From the NCBI RefSeq assembly GCF_004138335.1, contig NZ_RYFW01000002.1, forward strand, positions 1,841,501 to 1,905,500: a stretch of DNA of 64,000 nucleotides, written 5' to 3'. This document shows, in pieces, positions 7,470 to 14,536 of the stretch. Source of the DNA: Peristeroidobacter agariperforans. Lineage in GTDB: Bacteria; Pseudomonadota; Gammaproteobacteria; Steroidobacterales; Steroidobacteraceae. The position numbers and the translations under genes are program-made. Each line of letters opens with the position of its first letter. Position 1 is the first letter of the stretch. The notes under the pieces were generated by a model, which worked only from the letters and a program-made list of their open reading frames with translations, did no database searches and was not told where the DNA came from.

Positions 7470-7817
7470 TCATTTGCTCAGCTCCGCGGCGACGCCTTCC
7501 GCTTCCTTGGCTGCATTTTCGTAGTACAGCGCAAGCTGCTCGCAATGCTTGGCGACGTTCTCATAATTCGCGGCGCCCTTTGGCGGCGTGCGACCGTGAT
7601 AGAGCTTCGCAAGCTTACGATGGGACTCCGCCTTCTCGCGCAACTGCGTCGCCTCGCTCTTGTACTCTGTGGCAACTTCCTTATCGCTACGGTGGTCCAT
7701 CTCGGACTTGTGCATGTGCATCGGCGGTTTCGTCTCGTCTCGGCCCTCTGCAAAGCCGGCGCTTCCACCGAGCAACAGCACCCCAGCGGCCAGCGCTATG
7801 AGCATTCGATGATTCAT
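7470..7817 (-). CDS. Exported helical protein, unknown
   Basis: The product has 115 residues with a signal peptide (LIALAAGVLLLGGSAGFA). The mature part has a Met/His stretch (MHMHKSEMDHRSDKE), then a long amphipathic helix (YKSEATQLREKAESHRKLAKLYH) and NYENVAKHCEQLALYYENAAKEAE, which could form a helical hairpin. The His-Met cluster could bind copper or another metal, consistent with the nearby SCO protein (inference). The ATG at 7817 follows GGAG with 5-base spacing. No family was recognised. It probably heads the transcript with b561 and DUF442. Confidence 0.65.
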   Translation of the reverse strand: MNHRMLIALAAGVLLLGGSAGFAEGRDETKPPMHMHKSEMDHRSDKEVATEYKSEATQLREKAESHRKLAKLYHGRTPPKGAANYENVAKHCEQLALYYENAAKEAEGVAAELSK

Positions 7818-8150
7818 GGGTATCTCCGCATGTTGACCGGATAAAGTGCATGAGAGATCGACTGCTACCAGCTTAGTGCTTGGCGGTGCTGATCCCACTC
7901 AGGAAATGGCCCGTCCAGCTGCGGGTACTCCTTAATTTTTCGGACATGGTGGGGCTTGTCCGGTTCGTTCTTGTGGAAACCAGCAAGCTGGCGAGGCGGA
8001 TGATGAGCCCGAACCGGTGCGGATCACGCCGAAGTTGTCCGGCGATCCGAGTGCCTACGCGATTTCACTCAAGGTTTCCGGGCATGCCCGAGTGGAGTGC
8101 CTGCGCACGTAGAGTCACACTTGTTGTCAGATGTGACTCTGGGTATCTGC
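7818..8150. other. Divergent intergenic region with an inverted repeat
   Basis: About 330 bases between the divergent exported protein and flavodoxin genes. No convincing gene was seen; one frame encodes a short stretch with no recognisable family. It contains the inverted repeat at 8111-8140 and presumably promoters in both directions. Confidence 0.5.
8111..8140. repeat. Perfect 9-bp inverted repeat before flavodoxin
   Basis: The arms AGAGTCACA (8111-8119) and TGTGACTCT (8132-8140) are exact reverse complements, 12 bases apart, ending 10 bases before the flavodoxin start. It could be an operator for a dimeric regulator or an mRNA hairpin controlling translation. Confidence 0.55.
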
Positions 8151-8663
8151 ATGAACGCTTCTAAACCTGTGTTACTGGCTTATTTTTCTTCAACGGGAAA
8201 CACGGCGAGGGTCGCGCACGATCTTGCGGAGCGTCTGGGCGCCGACATCGAGAATATTCAAGACAGGAGACATCGCGCCGGCATGCTGGGACAGTTCACG
8301 GCGGCCTTCGACGCGTGGCGGGAAGCGCCGGGGAGGATTGGGGCGCTTCGGTACAATCCAGCGGACTATGCGATCACCGTCGTGGGCACGCCGGTATGGA
8401 CCGCGAAGATGACGCCTGCGATTCGTGCGTATCTGAGAGAGACACGTAGCCAAATTCAGAGTGCGGCCTTCTTTGTCACATCCGGCGATACAGACATCGG
8501 CAGGTTACTGCCCTCGCTGGAATCAGCTGCGGGTCGAGCTTCCGTCGCATCGGCTGGATTCAATGGCAAGGAGCTCCGCGACGCCGTCATTTACGAGAGG
8601 AAGCTCTCTGCCTTGGTCGCTCAGGTTACGCGTGCTGTGCAGTTGTCGCGTCAGGCGGCATGA
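8151..8663 (+). CDS. Flavodoxin-family protein
   Basis: The product has 170 residues. The FMN phosphate loop is near the start: LLAYFSSTGNTARVA (Ser-Ser-Thr-Gly-Asn-Thr). Later it has VVGTPVWTAKMTPAIRAYL, the family's second FMN loop, and AFFVTSGDTD. It is cytoplasmic with no signal. It most resembles short flavodoxin/NAD(P)H-dependent FMN proteins; the redox partner is unknown. The ATG at 8151 puts the first strand at the N terminus as expected; the in-frame ATG at 8097 would cover the inverted repeat and is rejected. Ribosome site is weak. Confidence 0.8.
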   Translation: MNASKPVLLAYFSSTGNTARVAHDLAERLGADIENIQDRRHRAGMLGQFTAAFDAWREAPGRIGALRYNPADYAITVVGTPVWTAKMTPAIRAYLRETRSQIQSAAFFVTSGDTDIGRLLPSLESAAGRASVASAGFNGKELRDAVIYERKLSALVAQVTRAVQLSRQAA

Positions 8664-8714
8664 TCAGGCACGCGATTTTCAGATAGGCTTGCTAAAGAGC
8701 AGGCCGGTGCGGTG

Positions 8715-8948
8715 ATGAACCATCCAGAGAAAATTGCTCCGATCCACGCCCCTGTTTTCGACGATCAGGTAGCCGAGATCATAGCCCGCGAGACGGGTGC
8801 TCCGATCGAACTGGCTGCGCGCATCTACGAAGAAGAGTTGCGGGGTTTGGCCCGTGATGCGCGCATCACTCAGTTCGTCAACGTGCTTGCGAGTCGGAGA
8901 GCTCGCATGAAGTTGCAGCAGTTAAGCGCTCGAGGTGCCGTGATCTAG
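8715..8948 (+). CDS. DUF3562 small protein
   Basis: The product has 77 residues and is all-helical (FDDQVAEIIARETGAP, AARIYEEELRGLARDARITQFVNVLASRRARMKL). This pattern is DUF3562, function unknown. The first ATG at 8715 (a GTG precedes at 8712) is used. It is short, cytoplasmic and probably a DNA- or protein-binding helper. The stop codon lies inside an 18-bp palindrome. Confidence 0.75.
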   Translation: MNHPEKIAPIHAPVFDDQVAEIIARETGAPIELAARIYEEELRGLARDARITQFVNVLASRRARMKLQQLSARGAVI

Positions 8949-8955
8949 ATCACGG
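8938..8955. promoter_or_regulatory. CRP-like 18-bp palindrome
   Basis: CCGTGATCTAGATCACGG is a perfect palindrome. Its core GTGA-TCTAGA-TCAC equals the idealised core of the E. coli CRP site. It overlaps the DUF3562 stop codon and lies 244 bp upstream of the SCO gene. CRP-family binding is inferred. Confidence 0.55.
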
Positions 8956-9198
8956 GCGGCCGGGGAGCCGTGCATCACTGGGGAATGCTCGTATCGGCTA
9001 CCGGGTAGCGGCAATGCTCCTGCATCGACTGACCATCGGCGGGCTGCGTGCTCATAGACAAGCTTCTCCGCTGCCACGACTGCGGGCATCCCTGACTCGT
9101 TCCGTAGTTCAACGGGATCGACGCCTGTGCTTGAAGGGCGTCAGATTCGCGCCTGCGAACGAAATCCAGTTCCGCTGCGCAAGGGATGGAGGCGGCAA

Positions 9199-9771
9199 AT
9201 GAAACGGCTGTTCTTTGTGCTTCTCTTGGTAGTCTGCGCCGCGCGTGCGGACAGCCCCGGATCCATATACAACCTGCACATCTCGCTCACCGATGCGCGC
9301 GGGACACGGCACGGTCTGGACGTGCATCGCGGTCATCCGGTGCTGATCACGATGTTCTATGGCAACTGCCCCATGGCGTGTCCGCTACTCATCGATACCA
9401 TGCGGTCCGTCGAACGCAGCGCAAGCGCTGCCGATCGCGATCGAGTGCGCTTTCTGCTGATTTCAATCGATCCCGAGCGGGACACGGCGGAGAGTCTTAG
9501 GAAGCTGAGTGTCAGTAGAAAGCTCGACGCGTCGCGTTGGACCATGGCGCGCACCGATGCAATCGGAGTTCGAAAGATCGCCGCGCTATTAGGCATCCAA
9601 TATCGAAAGTTACCCGATGGGAGTTTCAACCATTCCAGCGTGATCACTCTGGTCACGCCCGACGGCGAGATCGCCGCGCAGAGCTCGCTGATGGGACAGG
9701 CGGATCCGAAACTACTGGAAGCTCTTGTGAACATTTCGAATGGCCAACGGAAGGTCGGCGATACGGAATAG
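9199..9771 (+). CDS. SCO1/SenC-family copper chaperone
   Basis: The product has 190 residues with a signal peptide (LFFVLLLVVCAARA) and a thioredoxin-like SCO domain. The copper ligands are the CPMAC pair (CxxxC) in MFYGNCPMACPLL and a later His in GSFNHSSVI. SCO proteins load copper into the CuA centre of cytochrome oxidase or act as envelope thiol reductases. The ATG at 9199 follows GGAGG; an ATG at 9127 would precede the signal. Its neighbours (cytochromes, DUF6448, DUF3562) fit a redox or copper role. Confidence 0.85.
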   Translation: MKRLFFVLLLVVCAARADSPGSIYNLHISLTDARGTRHGLDVHRGHPVLITMFYGNCPMACPLLIDTMRSVERSASAADRDRVRFLLISIDPERDTAESLRKLSVSRKLDASRWTMARTDAIGVRKIAALLGIQYRKLPDGSFNHSSVITLVTPDGEIAAQSSLMGQADPKLLEALVNISNGQRKVGDTE

Positions 9772-9775
9772 AGCC

Positions 9776-10816
9776 ATGCGCCACAAGCGAGTTGTCGTGA
9801 CTCACTACGGTGGCCCGGAAGTCATCACGATCATCGAGGAAGATATTCCCATCCCAACCGCGGGTGAGTTACGCGTAAAAGTGTTGGCGGCGGGAGTCAG
9901 TTTGCCCGACGTACTGGCGCGCGAAGGCGTTCATCCTGAAACGCCACCAGTGCCTTACACGCCTGGATGGGATCTCGTTGGAAGCGTCGATCAGCTCGGC
10001 CCGAGCGTTATGGACCTCCAGCTGGGTGAGACCGTGGCTGCGATGCCGATACACGGGTGTTACGCGCAGTACGTGTGCGTCCGACAAGGTGAGGTTGTTC
10101 CCGTGCCCAAAGGGTTGGACGCTGCGGAGGCGGTGGCCGTTGTGCTGAACTACAGCACGGCGTATCAGATGCTGCATCGATCGGCGAAAGCCCAGCGCGG
10201 CCAGCGCATGCTGATCCACGGGGCTTCAGGTGGTGTCGGCTCGGCGATGTTGCAGCTGGCGAAGCTGGCCGGTGTTGAAATGTACGGTACCTGTTCCGAG
10301 CAAGCTGCCTCGGTGGTGCGGGATCTCGGTGGCATTCCGATCGACTACAAGCAGTCAGACTTCGTGAAGGAGATCCATCGCCTCACTGGTGAAGGTGTGG
10401 ATGCTGTATTCGACGGGATCGGGGGAGACAATCTTTGGCGCTCGCGCGACGCGCTGCGCGAGGGCGGGCGCGTGGTGACCTTTGGCTTCCAGTCAAAGAT
10501 GCGGGCCGGGCGTATGGCGTCTCACAGCGAGGGACGCCATCCGTTTCGCGAGTCCGCCGAGCTGGGCGGGTTCATCGTTCGCAATTGGTTCAAGTCCGGC
10601 CGAAAGAGCATGGTGCCCTATAGCATCCAGTGGATGCTGCGCTTCAAACCGGCGTGGTTCCGCGAAGATCTGCTTACGCTGCTGGAGCTGCTCAAGCAAG
10701 GCAGGATCAAGCCCCTCATCGCGCAACGGTTACCGCTCGAAGAGGCGCGCCGCGCGCACGAGATGCTGGGCGAGGGCGGAGTGCTCGGAAAGATCGTGCT
10801 TTTGCCCAATGGCTAG
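9776..10816 (+). CDS. Quinone-oxidoreductase-like MDR protein
   Basis: The product has 346 residues. It has a GroES-like N-terminal part (GGPEVITIIEEDIPIPTAGELRVKVLAAGVSLPD, PYTPGWDLVGSV) and a Rossmann domain (GQRMLIHGASGGVGSAMLQLAKL) of the medium-chain dehydrogenase/reductase type. The zinc ligands of alcohol dehydrogenases are absent, fitting zeta-crystallin/quinone oxidoreductases. The ATG at 9776 is used, 4 bases after the SCO stop. The stop region overlaps the convergent CPBP gene by four bases. The substrate is not inferred. Confidence 0.8.
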   Translation: MRHKRVVVTHYGGPEVITIIEEDIPIPTAGELRVKVLAAGVSLPDVLAREGVHPETPPVPYTPGWDLVGSVDQLGPSVMDLQLGETVAAMPIHGCYAQYVCVRQGEVVPVPKGLDAAEAVAVVLNYSTAYQMLHRSAKAQRGQRMLIHGASGGVGSAMLQLAKLAGVEMYGTCSEQAASVVRDLGGIPIDYKQSDFVKEIHRLTGEGVDAVFDGIGGDNLWRSRDALREGGRVVTFGFQSKMRAGRMASHSEGRHPFRESAELGGFIVRNWFKSGRKSMVPYSIQWMLRFKPAWFREDLLTLLELLKQGRIKPLIAQRLPLEEARRAHEMLGEGGVLGKIVLLPNG

Positions 10817-11628
10817 CGAATGTCTAACCGCGTGCCCCGATGCGATAGCGTGCGCCACCCCCACGTCATCGTCACCCATCCAGCCACAACCGTCAGGATC
10901 AGGCCGAAGATGCGCGGGTCATAATGCGATCCGTGGTTCGGAAACATTTGCCAACTGACGTTCGTCATCGAATGGAATAACGCGACGCCAAACACGCTCC
11001 TGCCGGTGTTGTTGTAGAGCCAGGTATGTAGAGCGCGTGTGGCCAGCGTAGAGAGCGACCACCATGCGATCCAATCGGCGGTGCGCTGGACTTGCAGGAG
11101 CGGCACGATGTGCCATGTGACCCAGACCAAACCGAGGATCAGGCTCGCCGGCAGCGCGCCCCATCGTTCTTGCAGCGGATCCAGCGCGTAGCCAGACCAG
11201 CCGAGCTCTTCGGCCAGTGCGGCGGGGAAGAACAGCAGAAAGAGGGCGGGAACGAGCCAGGGCGACAGGTCAGTTGCAGGCAAGGGCACATCGAGCAGTC
11301 GCATGACGCCGTAGGCCACGATGGATGTCGCGGGCATGAGCAGCAAGATCGGCGCATACCAGGCCTTCCGGGTGATGCGCCGAAAGTCGAACGATCTCTT
11401 GAGATGTTCGGCGACGCCTGCGATCCCGCTCTTCAGCGCGATCAGCATCAGGGCCGCAAGAAGAGGGCAGACGACCATGACGGCGGTCAGCGGCAATCCT
11501 TGCAGCAATTGATACTGTCCGAGGGAATCGACCAGCCATAATGGCAGCGACAACGCGAATACCAGAAAAAAGAACCAGGCGGGCGACCGGTCGCGAGATG
11601 GACGCGTGCACAGCGCGTTGTGATTCAT
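10813..11628 (-). CDS. CPBP-family intramembrane protease
   Basis: The product has 271 residues with seven or eight hydrophobic segments. The CAAX-protease/Abi signature is present: the EE motif (FPAALAEELGWSGYAL), a later His in VTWHIVPLL, and HSMTNVSW. These are glutamic intramembrane peptidases, sometimes linked to bacteriocin immunity. The start at 11628 gives MNHNALCTRPSRDRSPAWFFFLVFALSLPL, one topological head. No companion gene is obvious. Confidence 0.75.
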   Translation of the reverse strand: MNHNALCTRPSRDRSPAWFFFLVFALSLPLWLVDSLGQYQLLQGLPLTAVMVVCPLLAALMLIALKSGIAGVAEHLKRSFDFRRITRKAWYAPILLLMPATSIVAYGVMRLLDVPLPATDLSPWLVPALFLLFFPAALAEELGWSGYALDPLQERWGALPASLILGLVWVTWHIVPLLQVQRTADWIAWWSLSTLATRALHTWLYNNTGRSVFGVALFHSMTNVSWQMFPNHGSHYDPRIFGLILTVVAGWVTMTWGWRTLSHRGTRLDIR

Positions 11629-11719
11629 CGATTGAACCGTGGCCTGGTACGCCCACCGAACGCTCTGATCATGCTCGCAACTCGAAGCGTTTGACTGTCG
11701 ATTGCGGCAAAAAGGAGCA

Positions 11720-11851
11720 ATGGAAAGGCTGAATCAAAGCGGCGGAAGAGGAGCGCTCGGATTATGGATTGCGGGCCGCTGCGCCGGAACAATGCGGCTG
11801 CATGTGCGTACTCTCCTATCGGAGACCTTGAGTACCTCGCCTGAACGATGA
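11720..11851 (+). CDS. Possible 43-residue leader peptide
   Basis: A short frame begins at ATG 11720, four bases after a strong AAGGAG-type ribosome site (AAGGAGCA). It ends at TGA 11849-11851, overlapping the next gene's ATG (ATGA at 11848-11851). The product reads MERLNQSGGRGALGLWIAGR and continues to ...SPER. The strong ribosome site and ATGA overlap suggest real translation and coupling; no family is recognised. It could be chance. Confidence 0.35.
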   Translation: MERLNQSGGRGALGLWIAGRCAGTMRLHVRTLLSETLSTSPER

Positions 11852-12150
11852 CCGATACCACCAAGAACAAATCTGACCTGGTCTTTTTTACGCAGGTTGT
11901 TGGCCGCGAAACCTATGGCGCTTGGTATCGGGTACTGCCCGTGGACTGCATTGAGATCCTGGCGATTGGGCTGATGCGGACCTTGCCCTTAGATGGACGG
12001 GACCCCGAGGATGTCGCCTGCGACGCGCTTGAGGAATTCGTCCGAGCGCGCATAAAGCTGGGACAGCCCGTCCCTGCGCTACCCGCCGAAGTGACCGTCC
12101 ACGCGAATCACACGTGCCCGCCTAAGAATCCGGAAGGCGTCACGCACTGA
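11848..12150 (+). CDS. Hypothetical protein
   Basis: The product has 100 residues: soluble, with VVGRETYGAWYRVLPVDCIEILAIGL and DPEDVACDALEEFVRARI, and two Cys in the tail (ANHTCPPKNPE). No family was recognised and no signal is visible. The ATG overlaps the end of the preceding 43-residue frame (ATGA), so translation may be coupled to it. Confidence 0.5.
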   Translation: MTDTTKNKSDLVFFTQVVGRETYGAWYRVLPVDCIEILAIGLMRTLPLDGRDPEDVACDALEEFVRARIKLGQPVPALPAEVTVHANHTCPPKNPEGVTH

Positions 12151-12242
12151 CTCGCGATCCTGGTCCTGGTTCGCAGAGAACAACCGGCGAAGGCAGCTCA
12201 TCCATTACGCTAGGCGCACATTCAGTCCAATGGATGGCGATG

Positions 12243-12755
12243 ATGTCAGATGCAATAACGATTCGAGCCGCTAACACAGCGGACGCGGCAGCATGCCTTG
12301 CGATCTACGGGCCCATCGTGCAAACGACCGCGATCTCGTTCGAAGCAACCGTTCCCTCGGTGGAAGAGTTCGCCGCGCGCATCGAGAATTCGCTGTCCGC
12401 CTGGAGTTGGCTCATCGCGGAGAAGGAAGGCCGCTGCATTGGGTACGCCTATGGCCACTCGCATCGTGCACGAGCGGCGTACCAGTGGTCGGTTGAGACG
12501 ACAATCTACGTGAGTGCGGGTTACCAGGGACAAGGTGTTGGAAAAACCCTCTACACGCGGCTGTTCACCGAGCTTGCCAGGCTGGGGTACTGCAACGCTT
12601 ACGCCGGAGTGGCGCAACCGAACGAAGCCAGCATGGCGTTGCATCGGGGCGTTGGATTCGACTACATCGGCACCTTCAGGTCCGTGGGACGCAAGTTCGA
12701 CCGATGGCATGATGTCGCCTGGTTCCAGCGCAAGCTTCGGGAAACGCCCCCTTAG
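12243..12755 (+). CDS. GNAT acetyltransferase, PAT-like
   Basis: The product has 170 residues of the phosphinothricin-acetyltransferase type: ITIRAANTADAAACLAIYGPIV at the N terminus, SFEATVPSVEEFAARI, and the CoA loop VSAGYQGQGVGKTLYTRL (Q/R-x-x-G-x-G/A). VAQPNEASMALHRGVGF is the usual C-terminal motif. Such enzymes acetylate amino groups of amino acids or toxins such as methionine sulfoximine or phosphinothricin. Three in-frame ATGs (12234, 12240, 12243) are close; 12243 fits the family best. Confidence 0.8.
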   Translation: MSDAITIRAANTADAAACLAIYGPIVQTTAISFEATVPSVEEFAARIENSLSAWSWLIAEKEGRCIGYAYGHSHRARAAYQWSVETTIYVSAGYQGQGVGKTLYTRLFTELARLGYCNAYAGVAQPNEASMALHRGVGFDYIGTFRSVGRKFDRWHDVAWFQRKLRETPP

Positions 12756-12797
12756 TTGAGCCCGGAGTCCGGCGGTACGCGGCTTATGCAATGTCGG

Positions 12798-12824
12798 TTG
12801 ACATTACGAAGATCGTCGTAATAT
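12798..12824 (+). promoter_or_regulatory. arsR promoter and operator
   Basis: TTGACA (12798-12803) and TAATAT (12819-12824) lie 15 bases apart. They overlap the perfect inverted repeat ATTACGA-N6-TCGTAAT (12803-12822), typical of an ArsR autorepression site. It is 11 bases before the arsR start. Confidence 0.65.
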
Positions 12825-12833
12825 CGTAGAAAC

Positions 12834-13193
12834 ATGGAAACCAAGCGCGCCGTCGAAGCTCTGGGTGCTCTGGCACACGAGTATCGCCTCGAAATCTATC
12901 GCCTTCTGGTCGAAAGGGGCCCCGAGGGGCTGGCAGCCGGGGCGATAGGTGAAGCTGTCGGTTTGGCGCCGTCGTCGCTGACTTTCCACCTGCAGAACCT
13001 GCATCGTGCTGGATTGATCGTGCAGCGGCGCGAGAGTCGCAGTCTGATCTACAGCGTCGATTTTGGCGCGATGAACAGCCTGGTCGGATATCTCACGGAG
13101 AACTGCTGCGTCGGTAGCACCGAGAGTTCGTGCGCCACTACATTCAAGCCCGCTGCAGCGTCCAAAACTAGCAAGCGAAAGAAGGTTGCATAG
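12834..13193 (+). CDS. arsR: ArsR-family arsenic-responsive repressor
   Basis: The product has 119 residues with a winged-helix ArsR fold: LAHEYRLEIYRLLVERGPEG, then the recognition helix APSSLTFHLQNLHRAGLI. The C-terminal NCCVGS-x4-C (TENCCVGSTESSC) supplies vicinal Cys and a third Cys, as in As(III)-binding ArsR proteins whose ligands lie near the C terminus. It is expected to repress its own operon until As(III) binds. The inverted repeat at 12803-12822 is the probable operator. arsN2 and arsI follow. Confidence 0.85.
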   Translation: METKRAVEALGALAHEYRLEIYRLLVERGPEGLAAGAIGEAVGLAPSSLTFHLQNLHRAGLIVQRRESRSLIYSVDFGAMNSLVGYLTENCCVGSTESSCATTFKPAAASKTSKRKKVA

Positions 13194-13195
13194 CC

Positions 13196-13633
13196 ATGTC
13201 GAATCAATGGGAAATTCACGCAAGGCCGCAACGCGCGCACATCGTCCCGCTGCTGGAGGGTGCGTCACTTCCGACCTCTGACCTCACGGACGACGCTATG
13301 AAGGATTTCTTCTATGTCGGCCCAGCGACGGCGCCCGTGGCCATAGTTGGCGTGCAGCTCTACGGTGTTGACGCATTGCTGCGATCACTCGTGGTGAGTC
13401 CCGAACATCGGGCGCGTGGGCTGGGTCAACGATTGGTCGAGCACGCCGAGCAGCATGCGCGTGGGCAAGGCGCGACGACTGTCTACCTGCTGACAACGAC
13501 TGCCGAATCTTTCTTTCGAGCGCGTGGGTACCTCGTCGCTACCCGAGACAGCGCGCCTTTTGCGATTCGATCCACGCCCGAGTTCTCCGGCTTGTGTCCG
13601 GCGAGTTCGACCTTCCTTGCTAAACGTCTTTGA
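13196..13633 (+). CDS. arsN2: ArsN2-like GNAT
   Basis: The product has 145 residues with a GNAT fold (VVSPEHRARGLGQRLVEHAEQHARGQGATTVYLLTTTAESFFRARGY). The arsenic-associated ArsN2 group has the same SLVV...RGxGxG and TTTAESFFxxxGY landmarks. It starts two bases after arsR, supporting an arsenic role, but its substrate is unproven. Confidence 0.75.
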   Translation: MSNQWEIHARPQRAHIVPLLEGASLPTSDLTDDAMKDFFYVGPATAPVAIVGVQLYGVDALLRSLVVSPEHRARGLGQRLVEHAEQHARGQGATTVYLLTTTAESFFRARGYLVATRDSAPFAIRSTPEFSGLCPASSTFLAKRL

Positions 13634-13648
13634 TCCGAGGAATCGATC

Positions 13649-14080
13649 ATGAAGCGACTTCATGTGCATGTGAGCGTCGATGATCTGGCCAAGTCCATCC
13701 AGTTCTACAGCACGCTGTTCGCGGCCGAGCCCACTGTGACGAAGGATGACTACGCCAAATGGATGCTCGACGACCCACGCGTCAATTTCGCCATCAGTAA
13801 ACGGGGCCGAGCATCCGGTATCCGGCACCTGGGTATTCAGGTAGAGGATCGCGCCGAGCTCGCCGATGTGTACTCGCGCCTGCAGCGCGCCGATGCCCCG
13901 GTGTTGGAAGAGGGTGCGACGACCTGCTGTTATGCGAAGAGCGAGAAAAGCTGGGTTGAAGATCCCCAGGGCATTCAGTGGGAGACCTTTCTAACCACTG
14001 GCGAGAGCACCACTTATGGCACTGCTCCGGTCAGGTTGAACCAGGGCAGGCCGTGTTGTGAGCCCACGAGAGCCGCGTGA
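13649..14080 (+). CDS. arsI: ArsI/CadI-family dioxygenase-like protein
   Basis: The product has 143 residues: a vicinal-oxygen-chelate fold with KRLHVHVSVDDLAKSIQFYSTLF and IRHLGIQVEDRAEL. A conserved Cys pair lies in TTCCYAKSEKSW. ArsI is a C-As lyase that demethylates methylarsenite, with its Cys pair binding arsenic; CadI-type relatives share the fold. The final residues add a second Cys pair (RPCCEPT). It is last in the arsR-arsN2-arsI group; no arsC, acr3 or arsB follows. Confidence 0.8.
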   Translation: MKRLHVHVSVDDLAKSIQFYSTLFAAEPTVTKDDYAKWMLDDPRVNFAISKRGRASGIRHLGIQVEDRAELADVYSRLQRADAPVLEEGATTCCYAKSEKSWVEDPQGIQWETFLTTGESTTYGTAPVRLNQGRPCCEPTRAA

Positions 14081-14360
14081 GTCATGCGAGATCGTCCGCA
14101 TCATGTGCTCTTCTTATGCACGGGTAATTAGGCGCGCAGCATCCTCGCCGAAGCCTTGTTGAATCACCTGGGGCGCGGAGCCTTCCGTGGGTTCAGCGCC
14201 GGCAGCCATAAGCGGTTTTCGTCCTGTTTTGTGTTGCCCGCAACGAGGGATACGACCCGATTTCCGCGGCGCTTGGCCGTTCCCCGCGGAAGCTGCTGCT
14301 GCTCCGGGGCGTCGATAATTCGGATTACAAAGCGCTGCTTCGTTTTGGATCGACCAAAAC

Positions 14361-14382
14361 AAAAAAGCCCCGCAAGGGGGCT
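14361..14382 (-). terminator. Terminator of tRNA-Ser
   Basis: On the minus strand the stem AGCCCC/GGGGCT with a 5-base loop is followed by a T-run (the A-run at 14361-14365 on +). It lies just beyond the tRNA 3' end and fits rho-independent termination. Confidence 0.75.
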
Positions 14383-14391
14383 TTCGTGTTT

Positions 14392-14483
14392 TGGCGGAGA
14401 GACAGGGATTCGAACCCTGGAACACCTGTGAGGATGTTACTGGAATTCCAGTCCAGCGCCTTCGACCGCTCGGCCATCTCTCC
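14392..14483 (-). tRNA. tRNA-Ser(GGA)
   Basis: Minus-strand tRNA of about 92 bases, including an encoded CCA end. The acceptor stem begins GGAGAGA and pairs with TCTCTCC. The anticodon loop is CTGGA reading TGGACTGGAATTCCA, with anticodon GGA (UCC/UCU Ser codons). A long variable arm (about 14415-14440) is typical of serine tRNA. Confidence 0.9.
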
Positions 14484-14536
14484 GTACAGGGCGCGAAGAT
14501 TACACTACGTCGCGCCCGTTCCCAAGTAACGCTTGT

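Noticed and set aside
7880-8164. Short plus-strand frame before flavodoxin
   Set aside because: It overlaps the flavodoxin start region in another frame, is Arg/Ser-rich and has no family; it was judged noise.
14156-14431. Plus-strand 91-residue frame overlapping the tRNA-Ser region
   Set aside because: It crosses the tRNA terminator and tRNA itself and has no ribosome site or family.
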